DNA of 10,703 nt from positions 1-10,703 of the forward strand of contig JAHIWJ010000053.1 in the NCBI GenBank assembly GCA_018816205.1. Reading direction: 5' to 3'. The notes beneath the pieces are model-generated. The model was not told the origin of the DNA. It saw only the letters and a program-made list of their open reading frames with translations, and made no database searches. The translations under genes and the position numbers were made by a program. This stretch comes from Nanobdellota archaeon. GTDB taxonomy: Archaea > Nanobdellota > Nanobdellia > Pacearchaeales > GW2011-AR1. This document shows, piece after piece, positions 1 through 5,097 of the stretch (within the stretch, counting starts at the first letter, position 1; every line of letters starts with the position of its first letter).

Positions 1-135
1 ACCGAAGTTCCGATTAGCTTACAGGGCCATTGTCAGCACTGTCAGCTTTGAGGAACCGAAGTTCCGATTAGCTTACAGGGCCATTGTCAGCACTGTCAGC
101 TTTGAGGAACCGAAGTTCCGATTAGCTTACAGGGC
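1..135. repeat. 54-bp perfect tandem repeat, 2.5 copies, running off the left edge
   Basis: Copies at 1-54 and 55-108 are identical, and a third at 109-135 matches the first 27 bases before the sequence changes at 136. Each unit contains a perfect hairpin, GGAAC-CGAA-GTTCC (52-65 and 106-119), and a short internal direct repeat (TGTCAGC twice). The unit is visibly richer in G+C than the flank. CRISPR is unlikely because the parts that would be spacers are identical. The unit length is divisible by three and one frame stays open, so it may be coding. Because it sits at the edge, an assembly artefact cannot be excluded. Confidence 0.95.
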
Positions 136-139
136 ATAA
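2..139 (+). CDS. Possible 3' end of a CDS with an 18-residue tandem repeat (partial)
   Basis: Frame 2 is open from the window edge to TAA at 137-139. It reads two full copies of PKFRLAYRAIVSTVSFEE and then PKFRLAYRA before the stop. The other two forward frames and all three reverse frames contain a stop within each 54-bp unit. The stop falls immediately after the repeat ends, as would be expected if the array were the C-terminus of a protein. One open frame in a 54-bp unit is not rare by chance, no start is visible, and I do not recognise the peptide. The alternative is a non-coding minisatellite or an assembly artefact. A short T-rich stretch follows around 160-164. Confidence 0.3.
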   Translation, partial: PKFRLAYRAIVSTVSFEEPKFRLAYRAIVSTVSFEEPKFRLAYRA

Positions 140-186
140 ATACAAAATAAGTAGATAGTTTTTAAGGTTGTCGTTCTGTAAAAATC

Positions 187-194
187 TTTAAATA
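187..194 (+). promoter_or_regulatory. TATA box of tRNA-Gly
   Basis: TTTAAATA is centred about 27 bp before the first base of the tRNA, the usual TATA-to-start distance in archaea. Transcription would begin at or within a few bases of the mature 5' end, probably at A216 or A217. Confidence 0.6.
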
Positions 195-217
195 ACTCTA
201 TTTTCTACCACTTCCAA

Positions 218-289
218 GCGCTAGTAGTACAGTGGTTAGTATATCTCGTTGCCAACGAGGTGACCCGGGTTCGAATCCCGGCTTGCGCA
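218..289 (+). tRNA. tRNA-Gly (GCC)
   Basis: The full cloverleaf can be folded. The acceptor stem 218-224/282-288 has one T-T mismatch at its fifth pair (222/284). The D-stem is 227-230/239-242 with a G-U pair. The anticodon stem is 244-248/256-260 around loop TTGCCAA, with anticodon GCC at 251-253. The variable loop is 4 nt. The T-arm is CCGGG-TTCGAAT-CCCGG (265-281), and the discriminator is A289. No intron is present and CCA is not encoded, as is common in archaea. It reads glycine GGC/GGU codons and is not a queuosine substrate, which requires a GUN anticodon. The last ten bases plus three flanking bases recur at 453-465. Confidence 0.95.
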
Positions 290-292
290 TTC
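280..292 (+). repeat. Direct repeat copy 1 (tRNA 3' end; att-like)
   Basis: GGCTTGCGCATTC spans the end of the T-stem, the acceptor 3' strand, the discriminator and three flanking bases. An exact second copy lies 173 bp downstream. A duplicated tRNA 3' end is the mark left by tRNA-targeting integrases, but no integrase gene is visible here. Confidence 0.8.
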
Positions 293-452
293 CAGGATTC
301 GAACGAAGCCTGTGCCGGATGAGAATTTCCGAGGGCGAGTGTGTTGCACGATGAGAAATTAAGGAATAATCTGTACGTGTGACCATGAGTAGACGAGCAT
401 CTTCGATTTCGCAGTATTTTCCTACAATTTGCAAAAGTGAAGTGCAAGCACA

Positions 453-465
453 GGCTTGCGCATTC
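453..465 (+). repeat. Direct repeat copy 2 of the tRNA-Gly 3' end
   Basis: This is identical to 280-292. It overlaps a hairpin, GCAAGC-ACAG-GCTTGC (444-459), that is followed by a T6 run at 467-472 on the + strand and lies just past the stop of the minus-strand membrane protein. The segment between the two copies (293-452) holds no plausible ORF or RNA I can identify. It does contain a 10-bp inverted copy of T-arm sequence: GTTCGAATCC at 269-278 against GGATTCGAAC at 295-304. Confidence 0.75.
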
Positions 466-1183
466 ATTTTTTCTTCAAATTCCTCGCATAAAACTTCACA
501 ATTCCACCACAAGCAATTACAAAACCAACACCAAACAACCACCAATTATACGAAGAAGGAATAAAAGACCCAACTCGTTCGATAAACGCAGGGTTTTCAG
601 CAAGCGTGAAAAAGTCTCCAGCAAAACCTCCTTGAAAAATAATCTTCCCATAATCCCGCATCCAACTAATCAAAACCAAAACAATCCCTAAAATCACCAG
701 CACCCACTCCAAAACTGCCGCCCTAACTTTCTTTCCCTTATCAGTCAAATTCAAAACCATCACGGCAGTTACAACCATTAACAAACTGCACAACACAGGT
801 GCCAGCACAGGTCCAATCCACGGCCACGGAATCAAAAACAGAATATCCCATGTCAAAAGCGAAGCAGGCCATCCAAGAATAATCTTTAGGAAAATATAAT
901 AAAAAATATCCCAAACAGCGAACGCATAAACAAAATACGCCCCTCGTTCATAGAACTTCTTTCCCGCCAAGAGAGCAACACTCACAAGCATCACAATTGT
1001 CGCGAATTCCCTCACCCACTCAATCGCAAGAATATCCGGCTGTATAAATCCCCTAAGCGGAAAATCAAAACCGTTCGGATAAAACATCTCTCTCAAGTAA
1101 ACCACAACAACCGCCTCCAAATATCCCATTGCAGCCGCAAATATCGAAACAGTCAATAACTTATTTAACGTTGCCTTTTTCAT
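464..1183 (-). CDS. Conserved integral membrane protein of unknown function (239 aa)
   Basis: Predicted membrane protein with about six hydrophobic segments: residues ~8-30, ~60-75, ~82-100, ~110-135, ~155-175 and ~213-232. The basic C-terminus ends in KKK. A striking stretch in the first segment, MGYLEAVVVVYLRE, places acidic residues next to the membrane, followed by YPNGFDFPLRGF. Aromatic- and proline-rich stretches (WDIFYYIF; LIPWPWIGPVLAPV) resemble an uncharacterised family that I believe occurs in both bacteria and archaea, but I cannot name it. No signal peptidase site is evident. The gene is divergent from tgt, with only 36 bp between start codons. That raises, without proving, a link to uptake of a queuosine precursor; it does not look like YhhQ or QueT. 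It ends in the duplicated tRNA sequence. Confidence 0.85.
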   Translation of the reverse strand: MKKATLNKLLTVSIFAAAMGYLEAVVVVYLREMFYPNGFDFPLRGFIQPDILAIEWVREFATIVMLVSVALLAGKKFYERGAYFVYAFAVWDIFYYIFLKIILGWPASLLTWDILFLIPWPWIGPVLAPVLCSLLMVVTAVMVLNLTDKGKKVRAAVLEWVLVILGIVLVLISWMRDYGKIIFQGGFAGDFFTLAENPAFIERVGSFIPSSYNWWLFGVGFVIACGGIVKFYARNLKKK

Positions 1184-1219
1184 AAATAGAAATAAAAAGC
1201 CGGCAATAAATAGTTTACT
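1184..1219. promoter_or_regulatory. Overlapping divergent promoters of the membrane protein gene and tgt
   Basis: The 36-bp gap carries A/T boxes for both directions. AAATAAAAA (1190-1198) lies about 26 bp before the tgt ATG. ATAAATA (1206-1212; TATTTAT on the minus strand) lies about 26 bp before the membrane-protein ATG. Each box sits close to the other gene's start, so the two promoters probably compete. Both mRNAs would be leaderless. Confidence 0.5.
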
Positions 1220-2317
1220 ATGAAACCCTTTAAAATAACCTCCAAATCAAACAAAGCACGAACAGGAATCTTCACAACACGCACAGGCCAATACGAAACG
1301 CCCTTCTTTATGCCGGTCGCGACAAAGGCCGCAGTCAAATATCTCGACGCTGAAGAACTTGAAGAAATTTCCACACAGTCAATAATTTCAAATGCTTTCC
1401 TCCTCTATCTCAAACCCGGCTTGGACGTAATAAAAAAACACAAAGGCCTTCATAATTTTATGAACTGGAAAAACTGCATTTTCACAGACTCGGGCGGTTT
1501 CCAAGTTCTTTCTCTAAATGATTTCAAGGATAAATTCTCAGACAAAGGATTAAAATTCAAAAGCCCGTTTGATGGTTCTTTGCACGAGCTAACTCCAAAA
1601 AAAGTCATGGAAATTGAACAAACTCTCGGAAGTGACGTCGCCATGTGCCTCGACCAAATGCCCCTCTACAGTTCAACATATGAACAAGTCAAAGAAGCAA
1701 CTGCCCGAACCCATCTATTCGCTAAACAATGCATCAAATACCATAAAGGTAAATCTCAACTCTTGTTCGGAATCGCCCAAGGCGGGACCTTCCCAGACTT
1801 AAGAAAACAATCTGCCCAATTTATTTCCAATCTCCCATTCGACGGCATCGCACTTGGCGGTCTGGCAGTCGGAGAACCATTAGACAAAATGAAAGAAATG
1901 ATAAAAATTTCGATAGAAAACATGCCAGAAGAAAAACCAAAATATCTCATGGGCGTCGGCTCACCAAAAGAAATCATTGAAGCAGTTGAACAAGGCATTG
2001 ACATCTTTGACTCTGTCTGGCCTACGAGAAACGCAAGACATGGAAAAATTTTCACATCCGAAGGATATTTAGAAATAGAAAAATCACAAAACAAAAATTC
2101 CCCAGAACCTCTGGAAAAAAACTGCAACTGCAAGGTCTGCAAAACCTACACCTGTGCTTACTTGCACCATTTGTTCAAAACAAATGAACCCACAGGCAAG
2201 AAACTTTTGTCTTACCACAATCTCTATTTCTTGCAGGATTTGATGAGGAAGATAAGGGGGGCGATAAAAGAAGGAAAGTTCAAGGAGTTGAAAGATGAAT
2301 ATTCATGCTTTGGCTAG
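1220..2317 (+). CDS. tgt: Bacterial-type queuine/preQ1 tRNA-guanine(34) transglycosylase
   Basis: Exchanges guanine 34 of GUN-anticodon tRNAs (Asp, Asn, His, Tyr) for the queuosine precursor preQ1, or queuine. At 365 residues it has the length of bacterial Tgt and lacks the C-terminal domains and PUA of archaeal archaeosine TGT. By spacing to the Zymomonas enzyme, D90 (FTDSGGFQ) and D145 match the base-binding and acid/base aspartates. Q187 lies in the GIAQGG motif. GGLAVGE (213-219) forms the preQ1 pocket, with E219 as the residue contacting the aminomethyl group. D264 (DIFDSVWPTRNARHG) is the nucleophile. The zinc site CxCxxC (C302, C304, C307) plus H333 keeps the bacterial spacing exactly. 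M147 stands where bacteria have Cys and eukaryotes Val. queA and queH lie 2.8 and 6.2 kb further on. The start fits a leaderless ATG. Confidence 0.95.
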   Translation: MKPFKITSKSNKARTGIFTTRTGQYETPFFMPVATKAAVKYLDAEELEEISTQSIISNAFLLYLKPGLDVIKKHKGLHNFMNWKNCIFTDSGGFQVLSLNDFKDKFSDKGLKFKSPFDGSLHELTPKKVMEIEQTLGSDVAMCLDQMPLYSSTYEQVKEATARTHLFAKQCIKYHKGKSQLLFGIAQGGTFPDLRKQSAQFISNLPFDGIALGGLAVGEPLDKMKEMIKISIENMPEEKPKYLMGVGSPKEIIEAVEQGIDIFDSVWPTRNARHGKIFTSEGYLEIEKSQNKNSPEPLEKNCNCKVCKTYTCAYLHHLFKTNEPTGKKLLSYHNLYFLQDLMRKIRGAIKEGKFKELKDEYSCFG

Positions 2318-2584
2318 TTTCCAAGCGTCATAAAAATAATTACTATATTTCTCAACCATCCTACTTGATCTTATCTCAATACATAATGGTTCTTTACCCC
2401 AAAGAGTTAACAAGATAGAATTCTCCCCAATAGTTATTGGTGTCGGCGGAGCTGTTTCGCTGAACCTAATCTGATAATACTTTTCCTTGACTTTCATTTC
2501 AAAAGATTTTTTAAGGATTGGATGAACAACTCCCAGAGTCTTTATTTTCCTGTCTGTCCTCTTCTCTTTTATTTTTTTAAAAAA
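2303..2584 (-). pseudogene. C-terminal remnant of a TrmB-family transcription regulator
   Basis: The frame is open from just after a stop at 2585-2587 to TGA at 2303-2305, about 93 codons. It reads as the C-terminal effector half of a TrmB-type regulator: basic KIKTLGVVHPILKK, a turn APPTPITIG, then NSILLTLWGKEPLCIEIRSS and an ending YFYDAWKLAKA. This matches, element by element, the end of the intact regulator at 7792-8550 (DTVLFIMLLSKPIVVRIRNK ... FFDILWNQAKP). The winged-helix half is absent, and a stop stands where it should join. The only ATG in frame (2497) would give a 64-residue piece. The fragment overlaps the 3' end of tgt by 15 bp. It is probably a decaying gene, although a short stand-alone effector domain is possible. 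Confidence 0.55.
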
Positions 2585-2619
2585 CTATATGTTGTTTAAG
2601 TATTAATGAGAATAAGAAA

Positions 2620-2712
2620 ATGACCTCCCCTAAACAATTCACAATAACAAAGCGCATTGCCAAACACGGCAACCAGGCAATCATAATTATACCTCGCCCA
2701 CTTGAAAACTAA
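2620..2712 (+). pseudogene. Stunted AbrB/MazE-like ORF (30 codons)
   Basis: An ATG ORF encodes 30 residues: FTITKRIAKHGNQAIIIIPR, then PLEN and a TAA. The pattern (basic strand, HGNQ, hydrophobic strand, IPR, acidic residue) resembles the first half of small archaeal AbrB/SpoVT-like antitoxin or regulator proteins, which usually continue with a second strand-loop-strand. Reading through the stop gives LKQARSHKSQ and then another stop, so the second half looks lost. A weak TATA-like stretch (around 2584-2591) precedes it. The family assignment rests on a short motif from memory and is tentative. Confidence 0.3.
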
Positions 2713-2863
2713 CTAAAACAAGCGCGATCGCATAAATCACAATAGGCATAATAAACCACCAGTAACCAATAGAACCACATGGTTTCCAAGGGGATTACAG
2801 CAATACCCAATATGCTCCTCTAAAAACCCAGCTAGAATTCCAAAAATCTTCTTTTCAATTTTG
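2713..2863. other. Stretch with no supportable gene
   Basis: Together with 2318-2712 this forms about 550 bp without a healthy gene. The minus strand carries a 61-codon ORF (2737-2922) that overlaps the histone-fold gene in another frame and looks like a shadow. A second minus frame reads a hydrophobic peptide (WWFIMPIVIYAIALVLV, ending at 2687). It has no ATG ahead of the hydrophobic part and lies opposite the AbrB-like ORF. I see no RNA gene, terminator or convincing promoter. The stretch looks like debris of lost genes. Confidence 0.5.
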
Positions 2864-3094
2864 TTACAACTCCCCAACCACACCCTCAACATCTTCTTTC
2901 TTAACCACCTTTCTCGCCCCAATAACTAACTTCTCCTTCAAGGCCCCAACAAGCCTCATAAAAACTTCATCTCCAAAGTTCTCCAAGGCAGTCAAGGCAT
3001 CTTCGCTGATAGAAATAATTCCTTCTTTCTTAAGCAGTTTCCTCAGCCCGGATCTTTTAATTAATAGATTTTTCTTATATTCACTTTTCTTCAT
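2864..3094 (-). CDS. Small archaeal histone-fold protein (76 aa)
   Basis: A single histone fold with little else: helix 1 at about residues 10-24 (LLIKRSGLRKLLKKEG), loop 1 IISIS, the long helix 2 at about 31-58 starting SEDALTALENFGDEV, loop 2 GARKVV (59-64) and helix 3 KKEDVEGVV. The GARKVVKKEDV block matches the conserved loop-2/helix-3 block of archaeal histones (GRKT-IKAEDI). Such proteins dimerise and wrap or bridge DNA. This one has a basic N-terminus but an acidic helix 2, so strong DNA wrapping is not certain. The gene follows the nucleotidyltransferase by 6 bp, with AAGGT overlapping that gene's stop codon, so it is the third gene of an operon with HEPN and nucleotidyltransferase genes. 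This is an odd place for a structural histone. Confidence 0.75.
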   Translation of the reverse strand: MKKSEYKKNLLIKRSGLRKLLKKEGIISISEDALTALENFGDEVFMRLVGALKEKLVIGARKVVKKEDVEGVVGEL

Positions 3095-3100
3095 ATTACC

Positions 3101-3628
3101 TTAATGCATTAAAACAAACCTCTTTTTGTATTTTATTCCAAAATTCCTGAAAAAACCGTCAAAAATATGCTCTGCATTTACTGGCACAACAAACACTCCC
3201 TGCGAAATCCACTCTCCGCCTTTTTCAGCAACAGTTCCCCTTTCGCCTTTCCCCCTCAAGGCATTAACGACTTTTACTTTCTTAGAGTTGTCCAATCCAG
3301 ACAATTGATAACTAAACAAAACTCCTGAATTAAACCTCCAGCATTCCGACAACGATTTGTCCTGTCTTAAACTAAACCCCTCCCTAATCAACGTCGTGAT
3401 AATCGTCGGCACCTTCCCAAAAAAATCTCTCGGAGAAACAATTGAAACATGAGCGCCTTCAACCTTAAGGTCCTGTTTATCTGAAATAATCGCCGCATCA
3501 ATATCTCCAGGCAAGGCCTTGCCCTTGATAGCCGAACCAAAAATAATTACGTCCCAAACCGTTTTATCTTTCAAGACCTCTTTAAATCTTCTTTTTATTT
3601 CTGATAAATTCTTCGAGCTCGATTGCAT
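3101..3628 (-). CDS. Nucleotidyltransferase-fold protein of a HEPN/NTase pair (175 aa)
   Basis: The Pol-beta-type nucleotidyltransferase motif is at residues 31-44 (FGSAIKGKALPGDIDAAII): GS, nine residues, then DxD. In HEPN/MNT modules the MNT antitoxin adds AMP units to a tyrosine of the HEPN partner. The third carboxylate expected on the next strand is not evident (HVSIVS at about 59-64), so activity is uncertain. It is longer than a minimal MNT. A C-terminal part of about 80 residues (LRGKGERG ... GGEWISQGVFVVPVNAEH ... FFRNFGIKYKKRFVLMH) resembles an extension I associate with archaeal homologues. It overlaps the upstream HEPN gene by 47 bp. A purine-rich GGGGTGAAGGAGT directly before the ATG is the likely ribosome-binding site. 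Confidence 0.85.
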   Translation of the reverse strand: MQSSSKNLSEIKRRFKEVLKDKTVWDVIIFGSAIKGKALPGDIDAAIISDKQDLKVEGAHVSIVSPRDFFGKVPTIITTLIREGFSLRQDKSLSECWRFNSGVLFSYQLSGLDNSKKVKVVNALRGKGERGTVAEKGGEWISQGVFVVPVNAEHIFDGFFRNFGIKYKKRFVLMH

Positions 3629-3920
3629 ACTCCTTCACCCCCCTTGCGTCTTTCTCAGAGAGTCTGAGATTATATGAATCTCTGTATTTTCCAAACAATT
3701 CGAAAACCTTCCCATAGATATCTGAAAAATACTTTTTCAAAAGATTAAACCTTTCGTTATGATTTTTTGAAATTATCTTCATGTCTCTATAAATCAGATA
3801 ATCGCACATATTCGTGATTGCCCTGAAAAAAGACGCAACGGCCGAATTATATCTCTTTTTCAACAAGTCATCTTCGGCAGACTCAAAAGACTCTCTCGCA
3901 TTTTCTAAAAGCTCTTCCAT
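3582..3920 (-). CDS. HEPN-domain protein, partner of the NTase (112 aa)
   Basis: All-helical protein of HEPN type: an N-terminal ENARESFESAEDDLLKKRYNSAVASFFRAITNMCDYLIY block, in which helix 2 carries the typical AV-S-FRA pattern, followed by KNHNERFNLLKKYF and a final helical block ending YAIELEEFIRNKKK. HEPN toxins cleave RNA through an R-x4-6-H motif. Here the corresponding R80 (KYRDSYNLR) has no His at the right distance, so it may be a non-nucleolytic HEPN. A TTG at 3941 would add seven residues. I prefer ATG 3920 because the TATA box (3945-3952) puts the transcription start at about 3922, downstream of that TTG. It is the first gene of the HEPN, NTase and histone-fold operon. Confidence 0.8.
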   Translation of the reverse strand: MEELLENARESFESAEDDLLKKRYNSAVASFFRAITNMCDYLIYRDMKIISKNHNERFNLLKKYFSDIYGKVFELFGKYRDSYNLRLSEKDARGVKEYAIELEEFIRNKKKI

Positions 3921-3944
3921 TAACCCATTAGTAAAATACAAAGT

Positions 3945-3952
3945 TTTTATAG
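3945..3952 (-). promoter_or_regulatory. TATA box of the HEPN/NTase/histone-fold operon
   Basis: CTATAAAA on the minus strand. Counting to -23/-30 puts the start of the mRNA at about 3922, two bases before ATG 3920, so the first gene is effectively leaderless. This decides the start codon of the HEPN gene. Confidence 0.65.
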
Positions 3953-4042
3953 CTTTTGGTTAATATCTTTTAGGGGCAAAACTTATAAAAATCCTCACCA
4001 AGAATAAACGGTTCTAAATAAAGCCATATGGTTTCCAAAAGA

Positions 4043-4050
4043 TTTATATA
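4043..4050 (+). promoter_or_regulatory. TATA box of the wHTH-NTase/HEPN operon
   Basis: TTTATATA, a near-ideal archaeal box, predicts transcription from about 4072. That is the second of two in-frame ATGs (4066 and 4072), favouring leaderless translation from Met3. It lies about 90 bp from the divergent TATA box at 3945-3952. Confidence 0.75.
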
Positions 4051-4065
4051 GTTTCGCATGTCACC

Positions 4066-4662
4066 ATGCCTATGAGATCACCAGAAAACAAAAAACTAGG
4101 CAAGGTAGAACTCCTAGAGCTTAATGAAGCATATCAAAAAGTAATGCGCTGGTTCTTCTCTTATCCATTAACCCCAATCAGTCTGACTGAACTGGCAAAG
4201 GAAGCAGAAATATCCAAGAAAACCGCCAACGAGATTGTCGAACAGCTTGTCAACGACGAATTTCTAGGAAGAGAAATCATCGGCAAAAGCTGGAGACTAA
4301 CATGTCATCAAAGGCACCTATACAATATCACAAGGAAAATACCCTACAACTTAAGTCTGATCTATGAGTCAGATCTGATAAACATGATTTACAAACTAAT
4401 CGGACATCCTCGCGCGATAGTGCTTTTTGGAAGTTACCGAAAAGGCGACGACACAGAAAAAAGCGACATAGACCTCGCTGTAGAAGTCATTGATAACGAA
4501 GAATTAAGAATCATAAAACTAGGAGAGTTCTCAGAGTTTGGATATCGGAAAAATGTTCCGGTTAATCTTTACATTTTCTCAAAAAACAAAATAGACCTAA
4601 ACTTGTTCACAAATATAGCTAATGGCATCGTAATTGAAGGGATGTTGGAGGTTAGGCCTTGA
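4066..4662 (+). CDS. Winged-helix/nucleotidyltransferase fusion protein (198 aa)
   Basis: Residues about 20-85 form a winged helix-turn-helix (SLTELAKEAEISKKTANEIVEQLVND, then a wing GREIIGKSWRLT). Residues about 105-190 form a minimal nucleotidyltransferase with GS-x10-DxD at 122-136 (FGSYRKGDDTEKSDIDLAV), exactly the MNT spacing. The third acidic position appears to be Asn167 (VPVNLYIFS). The HTH would allow the antitoxin to bind its own promoter while neutralising the HEPN protein encoded next. The 3' end overlaps the HEPN start as TTGA, so the two are translationally coupled. Met3 (ATG 4072) is the likelier start given the TATA box, with only two residues difference. It is divergent from a second HEPN/NTase set. 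Confidence 0.85.
   Translation: MPMRSPENKKLGKVELLELNEAYQKVMRWFFSYPLTPISLTELAKEAEISKKTANEIVEQLVNDEFLGREIIGKSWRLTCHQRHLYNITRKIPYNLSLIYESDLINMIYKLIGHPRAIVLFGSYRKGDDTEKSDIDLAVEVIDNEELRIIKLGEFSEFGYRKNVPVNLYIFSKNKIDLNLFTNIANGIVIEGMLEVRP
4647..4652 (+). promoter_or_regulatory. Shine-Dalgarno that fixes a TTG start
   Basis: GGAGGT lies six bases before the TTG at 4659. The next in-frame ATG (4698) has no such site, so the HEPN gene most likely starts at TTG. Confidence 0.7.
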
Positions 4663-5072
4663 TTGAAAGATACAAAAGACCAGATAGAAAAAACGCAATG
4701 AGTATTCTTGAAGCCGCCAAAGGCGAAATGAACTATACCCTTTCATTAGACGTCAAGGAAAGCGCGGGCCCGACGATAGTGAGAAACATTTACGAAGCTT
4801 TTAGAATGCTTGGCGACGCTATTTTAGTCAGCAAAGGCATAATCTCTCAAGATCATCTTTTACCCCTGCAAGAATTATCAAAACTTAAAATCAGCACTCC
4901 ACGCCCAATAAATCTAATCGAAACCCTGCGCATTCTCAGGCATAACGTAAATTATTACGGCTACAAACCAAAATTAACTGAAGTAGAAGATGTGATAGAC
5001 TTTGCAAAATCAGTTTTCAATGAGGCGTCTGAAGAAGTCAGGAAACAAATAGAGTCTAAGCAAAACGCATAA
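4659..5072 (+). CDS. HEPN-domain protein of the second HEPN/NTase pair (137 aa)
   Basis: Helical HEPN-like protein: helix 1 about 10-30 (NAMSILEAAKGEMNYTLSL), helix 2 about 38-58 (TIVRNIYEAFRMLGDAILVSKG), helix 3 about 86-97 and helix 4 about 106-135. The conserved end of helix 3 reads LRILRHNVNYYGY (90-102). Where HepT-type toxins have R-x4-H-x-Y, this has R94-x4-Y99 with H95 next to the Arg, so the active site is rearranged or degenerate. The tyrosines Y99, Y100 and Y102 are candidates for the AMP-acceptor position modified by MNT proteins. The TTG start overlaps the stop of the NTase gene and is preceded by GGAGGT. The stop codon lies inside the TATA box of queA. No close functional assignment beyond the fold. 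Confidence 0.75.
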   Translation: MIERYKRPDRKNAMSILEAAKGEMNYTLSLDVKESAGPTIVRNIYEAFRMLGDAILVSKGIISQDHLLPLQELSKLKISTPRPINLIETLRILRHNVNYYGYKPKLTEVEDVIDFAKSVFNEASEEVRKQIESKQNA

Positions 5073-5076
5073 ATAC
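5069..5076 (+). promoter_or_regulatory. TATA box of queA
   Basis: ATAAATAC is centred 26 bp before the queA ATG and contains the TAA stop of the HEPN gene. It predicts a leaderless queA mRNA made independently of the upstream toxin-antitoxin operon. Confidence 0.65.
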
Positions 5077-5097
5077 TCTTTTCAAAATCTTATTAGC

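Noticed and set aside
1..135. CRISPR array
   Set aside because: The would-be spacers are identical, no boundary between repeat and spacer can be drawn, and no cas gene is nearby. A plain tandem repeat fits better.
293..452. C/D-box sRNA or second tRNA downstream of tRNA-Gly
   Set aside because: Several GATGA strings (e.g. 318-322, 349-353) resemble C boxes, but no CTGA D box is present at usable spacing. The T-arm-like string at 295-304 has no matching stems.
205..545. Minus-strand ORFs across the tRNA
   Set aside because: They translate the reverse complement of tRNA-Gly, a familiar artefact.
2687..2790. Hydrophobic minus-strand peptide (WWFIMPIVIYAIALVLV)
   Set aside because: No start codon precedes the hydrophobic part other than an internal ATG giving 20 residues, and it lies opposite the AbrB-like ORF. 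Too weak to annotate.
2737..2922. 61-codon minus ORF over the end of the histone-fold gene
   Set aside because: It overlaps a better-supported gene in another frame and shows no family pattern.
2775..4038. 15-bp near-repeat CCA(C/T)ATGGTTTCCAA at 2775-2789 and 4024-4038 flanking the HEPN/NTase/histone-fold operon
   Set aside because: Suggestive of an island boundary, but a 14/15 match between AT-rich stretches is expected several times by chance in a window this size, and no recombinase is present.
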